Below the pieces are notes generated by a model that made no database searches, had not been told where the DNA came from, and saw only the letters and a list, made by a program, of their open reading frames with translations. The position numbers and the translations under genes were made by a program. A stretch of 64,000 nucleotides of DNA from Bradyrhizobiaceae bacterium PARB1 (lineage in GTDB: Bacteria > Pseudomonadota > Alphaproteobacteria > Rhizobiales > Xanthobacteraceae): NCBI GenBank assembly GCA_002256345.1, contig NKIY01000006.1:186001-250000 (forward strand), written 5' to 3'. The first letter of the stretch is position 1, and the number at the start of each line of letters is the position of its first letter. Shown here piece by piece: positions 10,904 through 19,628 of this stretch.

Positions 10904-13465
10904 ATGCTCACCACGTCCGATCCCGTCGATCTCACCAATTGCGATCGCGAGCCGATTCATATCCCCGGCAGCATCCAGCCCTATGGATGTCTGCTGGCCT
11001 GTGACGGTTCTGTCGGCATGGTGCGGCGGCATTCGGCCAATGCCGGCGCCATGCTTGGCATCGCCGGCGAGATCAACGATCGCCGCCTCGACGATCTCAT
11101 TGGCGAGAAGCCGGCGCATGACATTCGCAATGCCATCGCCAAATGGGGCAGCCAGCAGCGCGCTGGCCTGCTCGTCGATTTCAAGCTTGCCCACACCGAG
11201 ACGCCCTTCAACGTCGCCGTACACCGGCATCACGGCGTCAATATCGTCGAGTTCGAACCGATCGATCCGGTCGAGGCGACGCCGCCACTGGAGTTGTCGC
11301 GCCTGCTGATCGGCCGCATCGGCCAGTGCAACGATCTCGATGTGCTGTTCGACAATGCTGCGCGGCTGCTGCGCGGCGCGCTCGGCTATGACCGTGTGAT
11401 GGTCTATCAGTTCGCCCATGACGGCTCCGGGCGTGTCATCAGTGAAGCCAGGCGCGGCGATCTCGAGAGCTTTCTCGGTCAGCACTTTCCTGCCAGCGAC
11501 ATTCCGCAACAGGCACGGATTCTCTACGTTCAGAACACCGTGCGCATCGTCTCGGACTCGTCGGGCGCGCGCGTTGCCATCGTGCCCGAACTCGACGCTT
11601 CCGGCGAACCGCTCGATTTGTCCTTTGCGCATTTACGCAGCGTGTCGCCGATCCATTGTGAATATCTGCGCAATATGGGCGTCGGCGCGTCGATGTCGAT
11701 CTCCATCATTCTCGACGGAGCGCTATGGGGCCTGATTGCCTGCCATCATTATGCGCCGCGCGTGTTGTCGATGGAGAAGCGCGTTGCTGCCGAAATGTTC
11801 GGCGAGTTCTTTTCCATGCAGCTCGCATCGCTGATCCAGAAGCGCAAGCTCGCTGCGAGTGAACGTGCGCGTCGCTATCTCGATCAGCTCCTGCACAATG
11901 TCTCGCATCACGGAAATGTCGAGGATCTGCTCAAGAACAATATCGGTGACTTCCGCGAACTAATGCCGTGCGACGGCGTCGGTCTCTACTTCAACAATGC
12001 CTGGACCGGCTTTGGCAAAGTGCCGCCGCTCGATGCCATTCCGGCACTTATGGCGCTGGTGAATTCAGCCTCTGATGGACGCGTCTGGGCCACCAGTGCG
12101 CTGTCGGATCGCCTGCCGGAGGCGGAAGACTATAGCGAGCTGGTTGCCGGAGTGCTGGCTGTCCCGTTATCGCAATTGCCGCGCGACTATCTGCTTTTCT
12201 TCCGGAGCGAGGTCGCGCAGACGGTGAACTGGGCAGGCGATCCCAACAAGACCTACGAGACCGGGCCGCTCGGCGATCGGCTCACCCCACGCAAGAGTTT
12301 CCAGATCTGGAAGGAGACCGTCGAGCGGCAGTCGGTGCCATGGCTGCAGAGCGAGCGTGATACGGCAGAAGCCACGCGCGCTGCGCTGGTGGAGGTCGTG
12401 CTGCGCCACAACGAGCTGTTGGCGGAGGAGCGTCACAAGGCCGATCTGCGCCAGAAGATGCTGAACGAAGAGCTCAATCACCGCGTCAAGAACATCCTCG
12501 CGCTGATCAAGTCGCTGGTCTCGCATCCGGTGGAGGAGGGGCGCAGCATCGAGGACTACGTTGCGTCGCTGAGAGGTCGCATCCAGGCGCTGTCGCTGGC
12601 TCATGATCAGGTGATCCGCGGCGCCGGCGGCGGCGGGCTGAAGAGCCTGATCGATGCCGAGCTGTCTCCCTATCGCGAGGCGGTGAAGGAGATCGCGGTC
12701 GTCGGCCCCGAGGTGATGCTTGATGCCCGCGCTTACTCGGTGCTGGCGCTGGTGCTGCATGAGCTTGCGACCAATGCTGCGAAATACGGTGCGCTGTCGG
12801 TCGGCCTTGGCCGCCTCTCGCTCACCTGGCAACGCCTCGATGGCGGTGACTGTGAAATCCGCTGGCTGGAGCGCGATGGTCCGATCGTGACGCCGCCAGC
12901 GAAACCGGGTTTCGGTTCCATGCTGATCGGCCGCAGCATTCCCTACGATCTCGGTGGCGAGAGCGATGTCGATTATGATCCCGCCGGCACCCGTGTGCGC
13001 CTGTTGATTCCCGCGCGCTTCGTCACCTGGCCGGCGCCGCTCGCGACGCGGATGCGTCGGAGCAAGCGTAGCGATGACAGGCCGATGGCTGCGTTACGCG
13101 GGCTCGACGTGCTGATGGTCGAGGATCAGTTGCTGATCGCGATGGATGTTGAGACCATGCTGGCCGGCGAGGGCGTGGCACGCGTCGAGACTGCGGCCTC
13201 TGCGAAGGAAGCGCTGGCATTGCTCGCGAGCTTTCGACCCGACGTGGCCATCCTCGACGTTAATCTCGGCAGCGGCAGTTCGATGCCGGTCGCGCATCTG
13301 CTGAGCGAGCTCGGAGTGCCTTTCGTGTTTGCTACCGGCTATGGCGAGACCAGCCTCATCCCGGCGGCACTGGAGAATGTGCCCGTCATCCGCAAGCCGT
13401 ATGATCTCGTCTCGCTCGTCACTGCGCTCGGTGCCGCGATGGCGCGCAGTGGGAAGACGAACTGA
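10904..13465 (+). CDS. Bacteriophytochrome histidine kinase (PAS-GAF-PHY-HWE kinase) with C-terminal receiver
   Basis: An 853-residue red/far-red photoreceptor. The ATG at 10904 has AGAGAG upstream and gives a short N-terminus before Cys13 in TNCDREPIHIPG, the conserved biliverdin-attachment cysteine. The GAF domain carries PASDIP (Asp199) and SPIHCEYL (His251), matching chromophore-contact residues, and the PHY tongue has NWAG and PRKSF (462-466). The kinase is of the HWE/HisKA_2 type: phospho-acceptor His526 in LNHRVKN, the N-box HELATNAAKYG, and the WxE element RWLERDGP. A receiver domain (about 740-850) follows with phospho-acceptor Asp785 in AILDVNLG. All residues needed for light sensing and phosphorelay are present. 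No heme oxygenase gene lies in the window, so biliverdin must be supplied from elsewhere. Confidence 0.95.
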   Translation: MLTTSDPVDLTNCDREPIHIPGSIQPYGCLLACDGSVGMVRRHSANAGAMLGIAGEINDRRLDDLIGEKPAHDIRNAIAKWGSQQRAGLLVDFKLAHTETPFNVAVHRHHGVNIVEFEPIDPVEATPPLELSRLLIGRIGQCNDLDVLFDNAARLLRGALGYDRVMVYQFAHDGSGRVISEARRGDLESFLGQHFPASDIPQQARILYVQNTVRIVSDSSGARVAIVPELDASGEPLDLSFAHLRSVSPIHCEYLRNMGVGASMSISIILDGALWGLIACHHYAPRVLSMEKRVAAEMFGEFFSMQLASLIQKRKLAASERARRYLDQLLHNVSHHGNVEDLLKNNIGDFRELMPCDGVGLYFNNAWTGFGKVPPLDAIPALMALVNSASDGRVWATSALSDRLPEAEDYSELVAGVLAVPLSQLPRDYLLFFRSEVAQTVNWAGDPNKTYETGPLGDRLTPRKSFQIWKETVERQSVPWLQSERDTAEATRAALVEVVLRHNELLAEERHKADLRQKMLNEELNHRVKNILALIKSLVSHPVEEGRSIEDYVASLRGRIQALSLAHDQVIRGAGGGGLKSLIDAELSPYREAVKEIAVVGPEVMLDARAYSVLALVLHELATNAAKYGALSVGLGRLSLTWQRLDGGDCEIRWLERDGPIVTPPAKPGFGSMLIGRSIPYDLGGESDVDYDPAGTRVRLLIPARFVTWPAPLATRMRRSKRSDDRPMAALRGLDVLMVEDQLLIAMDVETMLAGEGVARVETAASAKEALALLASFRPDVAILDVNLGSGSSMPVAHLLSELGVPFVFATGYGETSLIPAALENVPVIRKPYDLVSLVTALGAAMARSGKTN

Positions 13466-13484
13466 TCATCAAAGAGAACTGTGT

Positions 13485-13606
13485 TCGGGACGCAGTGCAT
13501 CACGAAGTGGTGCACTGCTGAGCCGGGACCTTATCGAATTCCGGCGTCTGGAATGGTCCTGGCTCTGCGGAGCGGCATCAAGGATGCGCCGCGCCGCGTC
13601 CGGGAC
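13485..13606. repeat. Dispersed intergenic repeat (CCGGGAC family), copy 1
   Basis: The stretch reads as two head-to-head hairpin halves: TCGGGAC...GAGCCGGGACC, then GGAATGGTCCTGGCTC...CGTCCGGGACA. It resembles the repeat at 17186-17310, sharing a near-identical core TGGAATGGTCC(T/C)GGCTC. From memory this is an abundant repeat of Bradyrhizobium/Rhodopseudomonas intergenic regions. It lies between the convergent 3' ends of the phytochrome and tolC-like genes and fills the gap between them. Confidence 0.75.
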
Positions 13607-13617
13607 AAAAGATGGTC

Positions 13618-15036
13618 TTACTTCCCGTCTGGCGTGCGCAGGCCGTGCCAGGCGTCGCGCACCTGGTGATAATGCACTTCCGGCAGATAGTCCGGTGTCT
13701 TCAGGCCGAGCGTCTTGACGTCGAGCCGGCCTACGGCGCTGAGCAGCGCGTAGGAGGCGATCACGCGGTCGCGCTGGGCGCCGATCAGACGCGCCTTGGC
13801 CTGGATCAGGTCTTGCTGTGCGTTCAGCACTTCCACGGTGGTGCGTTGGCCGCCGGCGGCCTCACGCTGCACGCCCTGCAAGGCAACGGCTGCGCCGCGC
13901 ACTTCGGCCTCGGCAGCGGTGACGGCCGTCTTGGCGCCTTCATTCGACACCCAGGCGCCGATGGCCGCGGTGCGCGCCTGGTTGCGCATCATTTCCAGCA
14001 CCAGCCGGCTTTGGGTCGAGAGTTCCTTGGCCTGACGTGTCTGCGCCGCGCCGAGGCCGCCGTCATAGATCGGCGCATTCAACTGGCCGATGATGGAGGC
14101 CTGGTCGGTGCCATAGGTGCCGAGGGTCGAATCCGACTGCTTCGATCTGCTGGCGCTGCCTTGCACGGTGAGGGTTGGCAGCAGGCTGCTTTCGGCCACC
14201 TTGATGCTGGTGGTCGCCACATCAACGTCGAAGCCGGCAGCGAGCACGGCGGGATGGCCCTTGAAGGCCTGTGCAATGGCATCTTCGCGGCCGCGCGGCA
14301 GCAGCCGGTCGATCGGCTCGGCCGGGCCCAGGCGGCTCGGCATGACGCCGATGATCTGCGCATAGGTGGCTTGGCTGATGGATAGTGCGACTTCGGCGGC
14401 ATTGAGATCGGCCTGGCCACGGGCGAGGCGGGCTTCGGCTTGCGCCGTGTCGGTGGGCGTCACGTCGCCGGCATTAAGTCGCTTCTTGGCGATGTCGAGT
14501 GTTTCGCGCAGCGCCGTGACGTTCGAGCGCTGCGCTTCCACCAGCGACTGGTTGGCGAGCACATTCATGTAGACGGTCACGGCATCCAGCAGCACACCCT
14601 GGCCGACATTGCGCAGCGCCTCGCGGCCGGACAGGACCTGGAATTCGGCGACGCGAACGCTGTTGGCTGTCTTGTTGCCGTTATAGAGCGTCTGGGTCAC
14701 GGTGACGCCGATGGTCCACGGCTTCAGCGTCGCGCCCTGGATCGTATTGTCGGGCAGCAGATTGCGCACCGCCTGCAGGCCGACGCCGAGCGTGGCTGCC
14801 ACCTGCGGGCGATAGCCGGCCATGGCCTGCGGCACGTTTTCGTCAGTGGCACGCTGGCGGGCGCGCTCGCTGTTCAGTTGAGGATTGGTCTGGTAGGCCT
14901 TGACGAGTGCATCGGCGACCGATTCAGCGCGTGCATCTGCGGCTGCGAAGAGGCTGCAGGCGATCAATCCCAAGGCCGTTCCCGTCCGAAGCACGTTCCG
15001 TGCGACGCGGCCTGTTCTCACGCGATGACTGGTCAT
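13618..15036 (-). CDS. tolC: TolC-family outer-membrane efflux/secretion channel
   Basis: A 472-residue outer-membrane protein. The start at 15036 gives a classical signal peptide (hydrophobic TGTALGLIACSLFAAA, cleavage after ADARA) and has GGGA a few bases upstream; an in-frame ATG at 15078 would add 14 non-signal residues. The mature protein begins with SVADALVKAYQTNPQLNSER, the usual TolC opening, and contains two duplicated coiled-coil/beta-barrel halves with the family PxLGLGxS-like turns replaced by FDVDVATTSIKVAESSLLP. TolC-type channels serve both RND pumps and type I exporters, so this gene could partner with the pump at 6313-10719 or the exporter at 21769-24844, neither of which has its own channel gene next to it. 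Confidence 0.9.
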   Translation of the reverse strand: MTSHRVRTGRVARNVLRTGTALGLIACSLFAAADARAESVADALVKAYQTNPQLNSERARQRATDENVPQAMAGYRPQVAATLGVGLQAVRNLLPDNTIQGATLKPWTIGVTVTQTLYNGNKTANSVRVAEFQVLSGREALRNVGQGVLLDAVTVYMNVLANQSLVEAQRSNVTALRETLDIAKKRLNAGDVTPTDTAQAEARLARGQADLNAAEVALSISQATYAQIIGVMPSRLGPAEPIDRLLPRGREDAIAQAFKGHPAVLAAGFDVDVATTSIKVAESSLLPTLTVQGSASRSKQSDSTLGTYGTDQASIIGQLNAPIYDGGLGAAQTRQAKELSTQSRLVLEMMRNQARTAAIGAWVSNEGAKTAVTAAEAEVRGAAVALQGVQREAAGGQRTTVEVLNAQQDLIQAKARLIGAQRDRVIASYALLSAVGRLDVKTLGLKTPDYLPEVHYHQVRDAWHGLRTPDGK

Positions 15037-15334
15037 TTTTTCCCAAAGCGATCTTCGGATATCCGCCCCCGCTGACATCCACTGGTATGTTTAGAGGGCG
15101 TTGCCAAGAGTGGCAAACCTTCCAGCGAAGAACCTCCGGGCTTTCACGCGTTCCCCACAGGGCATTTCGAGGCCCCGATCTTCTCGATTCATCAAGACCC
15201 TAGCGGCATCGGTCTGGCGATGGAATGCGACAACGAGACCGCTCAATTCGCACGCGCCTGTTGCATCATGGGCACATTCACGCTTACTCGCGCCGCGGTA
15301 CCCATATCCGGTACATCATTCAGTCGGAATCGTC

Positions 15335-17179
15335 ATGCCGAAGATATTCTCCGATCCTGATGCCGTCGCCGAAGACATCATCCGCGATATCGGCACGACG
15401 CTGGTGGTTGGATTGCCGCTTGGCCTCGGCAAGGCCAATCACATCATCAATGCGCTCTATCGTCGCGCGGTCGCCGATCGCAGCATCAATCTCACCTTGT
15501 TCTCGGCGCTCACGCTGGAGAAACCGCGGCCGTCGAATGAGCTGGAAAAGCGTTTCATCGGTCCGGTGATCGATCGCCTGTTCGGTGGCTATCCCGATCT
15601 CGATTATGCAGGCGCAATACGCTCGCGCGAACTGCCGCCGAATATCCAGGTCAACGAGTTCTTCTTCCTTGCCGGCAAATGGCTCCATGTCGACAATGCG
15701 CAGCAGCACTACATTTCCGCGAACTACACGCATGCCGCGTCTTATCTGCTGGCGCGCGGGCTCAATGTCATCACGCAGCTCGTCGCCAAACGCGTCGTCG
15801 ATGGCGCCGCGCGTTACAGCCTGAGCTGCAACACCGACACGACGCTCGACATGATGCGCGCCCGCACCGAGGGGCGGGCATCGTTCAAGCTGATCGGCCA
15901 GGTGAATTCCGAGCTGCCTTACATGCCGGGGCAAGGCGATCTTGCCAGCAACGAATTTCATGCGGTGCTGGAGAGTCCGGATACCGAATTCCCGCTATTC
16001 GCACCGCCCGCCGAACCGGTCAGCGACACCAAATACGCCATCGGCCTGCATGCAGCCGGCCTGATCCGCGACGGCGGCACATTGCAGATCGGCATCGGCC
16101 AGATCGGCGATGCGCTGGCGCAGGGCCTGATCGTTCGTCATCGCGACAATGCCGCGTTCAAGGATGTCATGCAGCGTCTGTCGCCTGCGGTGCATGTGCA
16201 GACCGCGCCATTCGCGCGCGGCCTCTATGGTGTGAGCGAGATGCTGTTCGAAGCGTTTCTCGGCCTGATCGAAGCAGGCATCTTGAAGCGTGACGTCGAC
16301 GGCACGATTTTGCACGCGGCATTTTTCCTCGGGCCGAAGGCATTCTACGCGAAACTGCGCGACATGCCGCCAGCGCAGCTCGCCAAGATCCGGATGATGC
16401 CGGTGTCCTTCACCAACGAGCTCTATGGTGACGAGGACGCCAAGCGCCGCGCGCGCGTCGACGCGCATTTTGTCAACAACACCATGATGGCGACCCTGAT
16501 GGGCGCCGCGATCTCCGATGGTCTCGAGGACGGGCAGGTGATCAGCGGCGTCGGCGGCCAGTACAATTTCGTCGCCCAGGCTTTTACGCTCGATGGCGCG
16601 CGGTCGATCCTCACCCTCGAAGCGACGCGCACCGGGAAAGTCCCGGCATCGAATATCCGCTGGTCCTACGGCCACCAGACCATCCCGCGCCATCTGCGCG
16701 ATATCTTCGTGACGGAGTATGGCGTCGCAGATCTGCGCGGTAAATCCGATGCCGACACGATTGCGGCGATGCTGTCCGTTGCCGACTCGCGTTTTCAGCC
16801 GGAACTGATGCGGCAGGCGAAGGACGCCGGCAAGCTGCCGAAGCATTTTGAAATTGCAGCGGCGCATCGCGACAACACACCGGAACGGATCGCAGCAGCC
16901 TTGAAGCCAGCGCGCGATGCCGGTCTTCTGCCGATATTTCCGTTCGGCAGCGATTTCACGGATGTCGAGCAGCGCCTGATCCCCGCGCTACAGATATTAA
17001 GCGCAGCCGTGAAGGTGCCGTCGAAGCTCGCGGGGCTCTTGTGGGAGGGGCTGACGGCGTCGCCTGATGCGAATGACGAAGCTTGTCTCGCGCGGTTGAA
17101 ACTCGGCAAGCCTGCGACGATGCAGGAGCGAGCCTATCGCTGGCTGGTGTCGGGAGCGCTTCGGCGCAGTCGCGCTTAA
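15335..17179 (+). CDS. Acetyl-CoA hydrolase/transferase family protein
   Basis: A 614-residue member of the acetyl-CoA hydrolase/4-hydroxybutyrate CoA-transferase family. The start at 15335 is chosen because the protein begins with the recognisable DPDAVAEDIIRDIGTTLVVGLPLGLGKAN. The frame extends upstream to 15101, but that part is unlike the family. The glycine-rich loop GGTLQIGIGQIGDALAQGL (about residues 247-265) and the FTNELYGDED segment near residues 360-370 are typical of the active-site half. It probably moves or removes CoA from short acyl groups, and the enoyl-CoA hydratase convergent to it fits an acyl-CoA context. Substrate unknown. Confidence 0.82.
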   Translation: MPKIFSDPDAVAEDIIRDIGTTLVVGLPLGLGKANHIINALYRRAVADRSINLTLFSALTLEKPRPSNELEKRFIGPVIDRLFGGYPDLDYAGAIRSRELPPNIQVNEFFFLAGKWLHVDNAQQHYISANYTHAASYLLARGLNVITQLVAKRVVDGAARYSLSCNTDTTLDMMRARTEGRASFKLIGQVNSELPYMPGQGDLASNEFHAVLESPDTEFPLFAPPAEPVSDTKYAIGLHAAGLIRDGGTLQIGIGQIGDALAQGLIVRHRDNAAFKDVMQRLSPAVHVQTAPFARGLYGVSEMLFEAFLGLIEAGILKRDVDGTILHAAFFLGPKAFYAKLRDMPPAQLAKIRMMPVSFTNELYGDEDAKRRARVDAHFVNNTMMATLMGAAISDGLEDGQVISGVGGQYNFVAQAFTLDGARSILTLEATRTGKVPASNIRWSYGHQTIPRHLRDIFVTEYGVADLRGKSDADTIAAMLSVADSRFQPELMRQAKDAGKLPKHFEIAAAHRDNTPERIAAALKPARDAGLLPIFPFGSDFTDVEQRLIPALQILSAAVKVPSKLAGLLWEGLTASPDANDEACLARLKLGKPATMQERAYRWLVSGALRRSRA

Positions 17180-17185
17180 ATATCT

Positions 17186-17310
17186 TGTCCCAGGCGCGAT
17201 GCAGCGCTCTTCGCGCTACTTCGCAAAGCCGGGACCGCAACGAACTCCAGCGTTTGGAATGGTCCCGGCTCCCGAAGCAGCACTGCGTGCTGCATCGCTG
17301 TCCGGAACAC
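17186..17310. repeat. Dispersed intergenic repeat (CCGGGAC family), copy 2
   Basis: This second copy of the element at 13485-13606 has the order TGTCCCAGG...AAGCCGGGACC, then GGAATGGTCCCGGCTCC...TGTCCGGAACA. It again separates two convergent genes (acetyl-CoA hydrolase/transferase and enoyl-CoA hydratase). Its ends form complementary arms, so the transcript can fold into long hairpins. Confidence 0.72.
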
Positions 17311-17316
17311 GCTGCC

Positions 17317-18096
17317 TTACCGGTTCTTGTTCACCGGCTTGCGCTTCTCAATGAACGCCGCCATGCCTTCGCTGCGATCTTCAAGCGCGAAGGTCGCGTG
17401 GAACAGATCGCGCTCGACCTTGAGCCCTTCGGCGAGCGATGTTTCCAGCGAGCGGTTGACGGCGCTCTTGGCCATGGTGGCGACCGGGCGCGACATGCCG
17501 GCGATCTTCTCGGCCATTGCCAGCGCTTCGTCCATCAGCTTGTCAGCAGCGACCACGCGGCTGACGAGGCCGGAGCGCTCGGCTTCTGCAGCATCCATCA
17601 TGCGGCCGGTGAGGCAGAGATCCATCGCCTTCGATTTGCCGATGGCACGGGTGAGGCGCTGGGTGCCGCCGATGCCGGGAATGGTGCCGAGGGTGATTTC
17701 GGGCTGGCCGAACTTCGCGGTGTCCGAGCAGATCATGATGTCGCACATCATAGCCAGTTCGCAGCCGCCGCCGAGTGCATAGCCGGACACGGCCGCAATC
17801 GTCGGTTTCGTGCAGGTGGCGACGCGGTCGCCGCCGATCTGCGTAAAGTCTTGCGAGAACATGTCGATGAAGCCTTTCGGCTGCATCTCCTTGATGTCGG
17901 CGCCGGCGGCGAAGGCCTTTTCGCTGCCGGTGATGACGATGCAGCCGATGGCATCATCCGCTTCGAGATCGTCGATGGCGAGTTTGATTTCGCTGAACAC
18001 GCCGAAGGACAGTGCATTGAGCATCTTCGGACGATTCAGGGTCACGATGCCGACGGCGCCTTTGCGCTCGACGAGAATGTGTTCGAAGCTGCTCAT
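17317..18096 (-). CDS. Enoyl-CoA hydratase (crotonase family)
   Basis: A 259-residue crotonase that hydrates trans-2-enoyl-CoA to 3-hydroxyacyl-CoA in fatty-acid or related acyl-CoA degradation. The oxyanion-hole segments [11 protein letters not shown] (61-71) and [13 protein letters not shown] (107-119) are present, and so are both catalytic glutamates: Glu113 in GCE and Glu133 in [19 protein letters not shown]. This identifies a true hydratase rather than an isomerase or a catalytically inactive relative. The N-terminus [19 protein letters not shown] is standard, so the start at 18096 is secure. Length is normal for the mitochondrial ECHS1-like group. Confidence 0.93.
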   Translation of the reverse strand: MSSFEHILVERKGAVGIVTLNRPKMLNALSFGVFSEIKLAIDDLEADDAIGCIVITGSEKAFAAGADIKEMQPKGFIDMFSQDFTQIGGDRVATCTKPTIAAVSGYALGGGCELAMMCDIMICSDTAKFGQPEITLGTIPGIGGTQRLTRAIGKSKAMDLCLTGRMMDAAEAERSGLVSRVVAADKLMDEALAMAEKIAGMSRPVATMAKSAVNRSLETSLAEGLKVERDLFHATFALEDRSEGMAAFIEKRKPVNKNR

Positions 18097-18174
18097 GTTT
18101 CATCCCGCGGATCTGTTGCTTGCAGCCGCCGGAACCGGCGACCGCGCGCAATCTGCCCCCTCACAGGATGAGGT

Positions 18175-18861
18175 TCAAGCCATAAACATCCGCGCCGCAG
18201 AGGCCAGCGTCAGCAGTCCGCCGAACGCGACGAAGATCTTGCCGATCATCGATGTCTGATCCCACGGCGTATTGTTTTCGGCTGTTGCAGCGGGGGCGGT
18301 TGCCGGCGGCGTGTCGATGGTGGCGCTGGCGAGCGTAAGGGGCGGCTTATCCTCGGCGGCGCGGTCGAGATCGTTCAGTTGATCGGCGTCAGCCACTTGC
18401 TCCGTATTGACGCCCTCTCCGGCGGCAGCGGTCTTGCCCGGCGCGGGTTCCGCGTCCATCTGGCTCAGCACGTTACCGGCCTGGGCGGACATGTTGTAGG
18501 TGTCGGTTGGCTTCGCATCGGAGGCCCATTGTGCATTGGCATTGGCGACGACGGGCGTGATGCTGTTGTCCTGCCCGGACTTCGCATCGTCTGCTTTCGC
18601 GGTCTGTTCCTCGGCGGCTTTCTTCGCCTTGGCCTGACGCTCTGCCTTGCGGGACCTGCTGGACGTTCTCTTTGCGTGGCTACGGGACGGCCTGGCCGGT
18701 TCTGCCGAAGTATCGGTGGCTGTGCCGACGGCGGTGGGCTGTTCCGCTGGTTGGGCGGCTGTCTGCGCCGTGGCCTCCGTGGCTGGGAGCAGGGCTGCGG
18801 CGCATATCCACAGTCCCGCCGCGACGATCCATGCGGTATGGCCGGTGGTGTTAAATCTCAT
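18175..18861 (-). CDS. Exported hypothetical protein with N-terminal signal and C-terminal membrane segment
   Basis: A 228-residue protein of unknown function. The start at 18861 is supported by GGGGAG seven bases upstream and directly opens a signal peptide (TAWIVAAGLWICAAALLPA, probable cleavage after TATA-type ATAQT). The middle (about 30-190) is low-complexity, rich in Ala, Thr, Glu, Lys and Pro, with a basic block RKAERQAKAKKAAEE. The last 25 residues (MIGKIFVAFGGLLTLASAARMFMA) form a membrane helix, so the protein may be tethered at its C-terminus in the inner membrane with a disordered periplasmic part. I do not recognise a family. Confidence 0.65.
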   Translation of the reverse strand: MRFNTTGHTAWIVAAGLWICAAALLPATEATAQTAAQPAEQPTAVGTATDTSAEPARPSRSHAKRTSSRSRKAERQAKAKKAAEEQTAKADDAKSGQDNSITPVVANANAQWASDAKPTDTYNMSAQAGNVLSQMDAEPAPGKTAAAGEGVNTEQVADADQLNDLDRAAEDKPPLTLASATIDTPPATAPAATAENNTPWDQTSMIGKIFVAFGGLLTLASAARMFMA

Positions 18862-19037
18862 CTGAGTCTCCCCAAGATACCCGCCCCACCGGCGCCACAG
18901 AAAACTGCGCGCGTGACCACACCGGGGCAGAAAAAGGGAATCTTCGCGCCTTGATGGTGCTATGAGCGGGGATGGCAGGGCAGGGATGTCGGCGTGCAAT
19001 GCGCCGGGTCACGCTTCTGTGATCTCTCGGGTGGGAT

Positions 19038-19062
19038 GTAACGTTCTGATCATTCCGCCGAA
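19038..19062 (+). promoter_or_regulatory. Candidate SigF-type ECF promoter of the sigma/NrsF operon
   Basis: GTAACG at 19038-19043 and CGAA at 19059-19062 are separated by 15 bases (16 if the -35 is taken as GTAAC). From memory, Caulobacter SigF recognises GTAACC-N16-CGAA. Transcription would start about 7 bases downstream, just before the AGGAG (19071-19075) that serves the GTG at 19081. This supports autoregulation of the ECF operon. Confidence 0.55.
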
Positions 19063-19080
19063 ATGCCTTCAGGAGCCCGC

Positions 19081-19626
19081 GTGCGCGGACGTGACGACGA
19101 ATGGACCGATCTGATGCGGTCGGCAAATGCGGGTGACGGCGCGGCCTATCACCGCCTGCTGAAGTCGGTCACGCCGGTATTGCGCGCGGGGGCGCGGCAG
19201 GGATTTTCGCGCGCCGGACAGTCGCCTGATCAGGCCGAGGATATCGTGCAGGACATTCTACTCGCGGTGCATCTGAAGCGGCACACCTGGGACGCCAACG
19301 CACCCTTCGCGCCGTGGCTGTTCGCGATCGCGCGCAACAAGCTGATCGATGCACTGCGTAAGCGCGGCCGGCGGATCTTCGTCGATATCGATGATTTCTC
19401 GGAAACGCTGCCGAGCGAGCCGCCGCCCGAACCGTTGCCGTCGGTGGATATCGCCAGCCATCTCGGCGATCTGCCGCAGCGTCAGCGCGACGTGCTGCAG
19501 TCCATCGCGGTGGAGAATGCATCGATCCGGCAGACGGCCGAGAAACTGTCGATGACCGAAGGCAACGTGCGTGTCGCCTTGCATCGCGGGCTTGCGAGCC
19601 TTGCGGCGAAACTGCGGGAGGATTGA
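19081..19626 (+). CDS. sigF: ECF-type RNA polymerase sigma factor, SigF-like
   Basis: A 181-residue group IV sigma factor with region 2 (GAAYHRLLKSVTPVLRAGAR...DIVQDILLAVHLKRHTWD) and region 4 (LPQRQRDVLQSIAVENASIRQTAEKLSMTEGNVRVALHRG). The GTG start at 19081 is preferred because AGGAG lies five bases upstream. The ATG at 19063 lacks a ribosome site and would precede the expected transcript start of the candidate promoter. The next gene encodes a DUF1109/NrsF anti-sigma factor, the arrangement known for Caulobacter SigF, which responds to heavy-metal and oxidative stress. Regulon members cannot be named from this window. Confidence 0.88.
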   Translation: MRGRDDEWTDLMRSANAGDGAAYHRLLKSVTPVLRAGARQGFSRAGQSPDQAEDIVQDILLAVHLKRHTWDANAPFAPWLFAIARNKLIDALRKRGRRIFVDIDDFSETLPSEPPPEPLPSVDIASHLGDLPQRQRDVLQSIAVENASIRQTAEKLSMTEGNVRVALHRGLASLAAKLRED

Positions 19627-19628
19627 GC

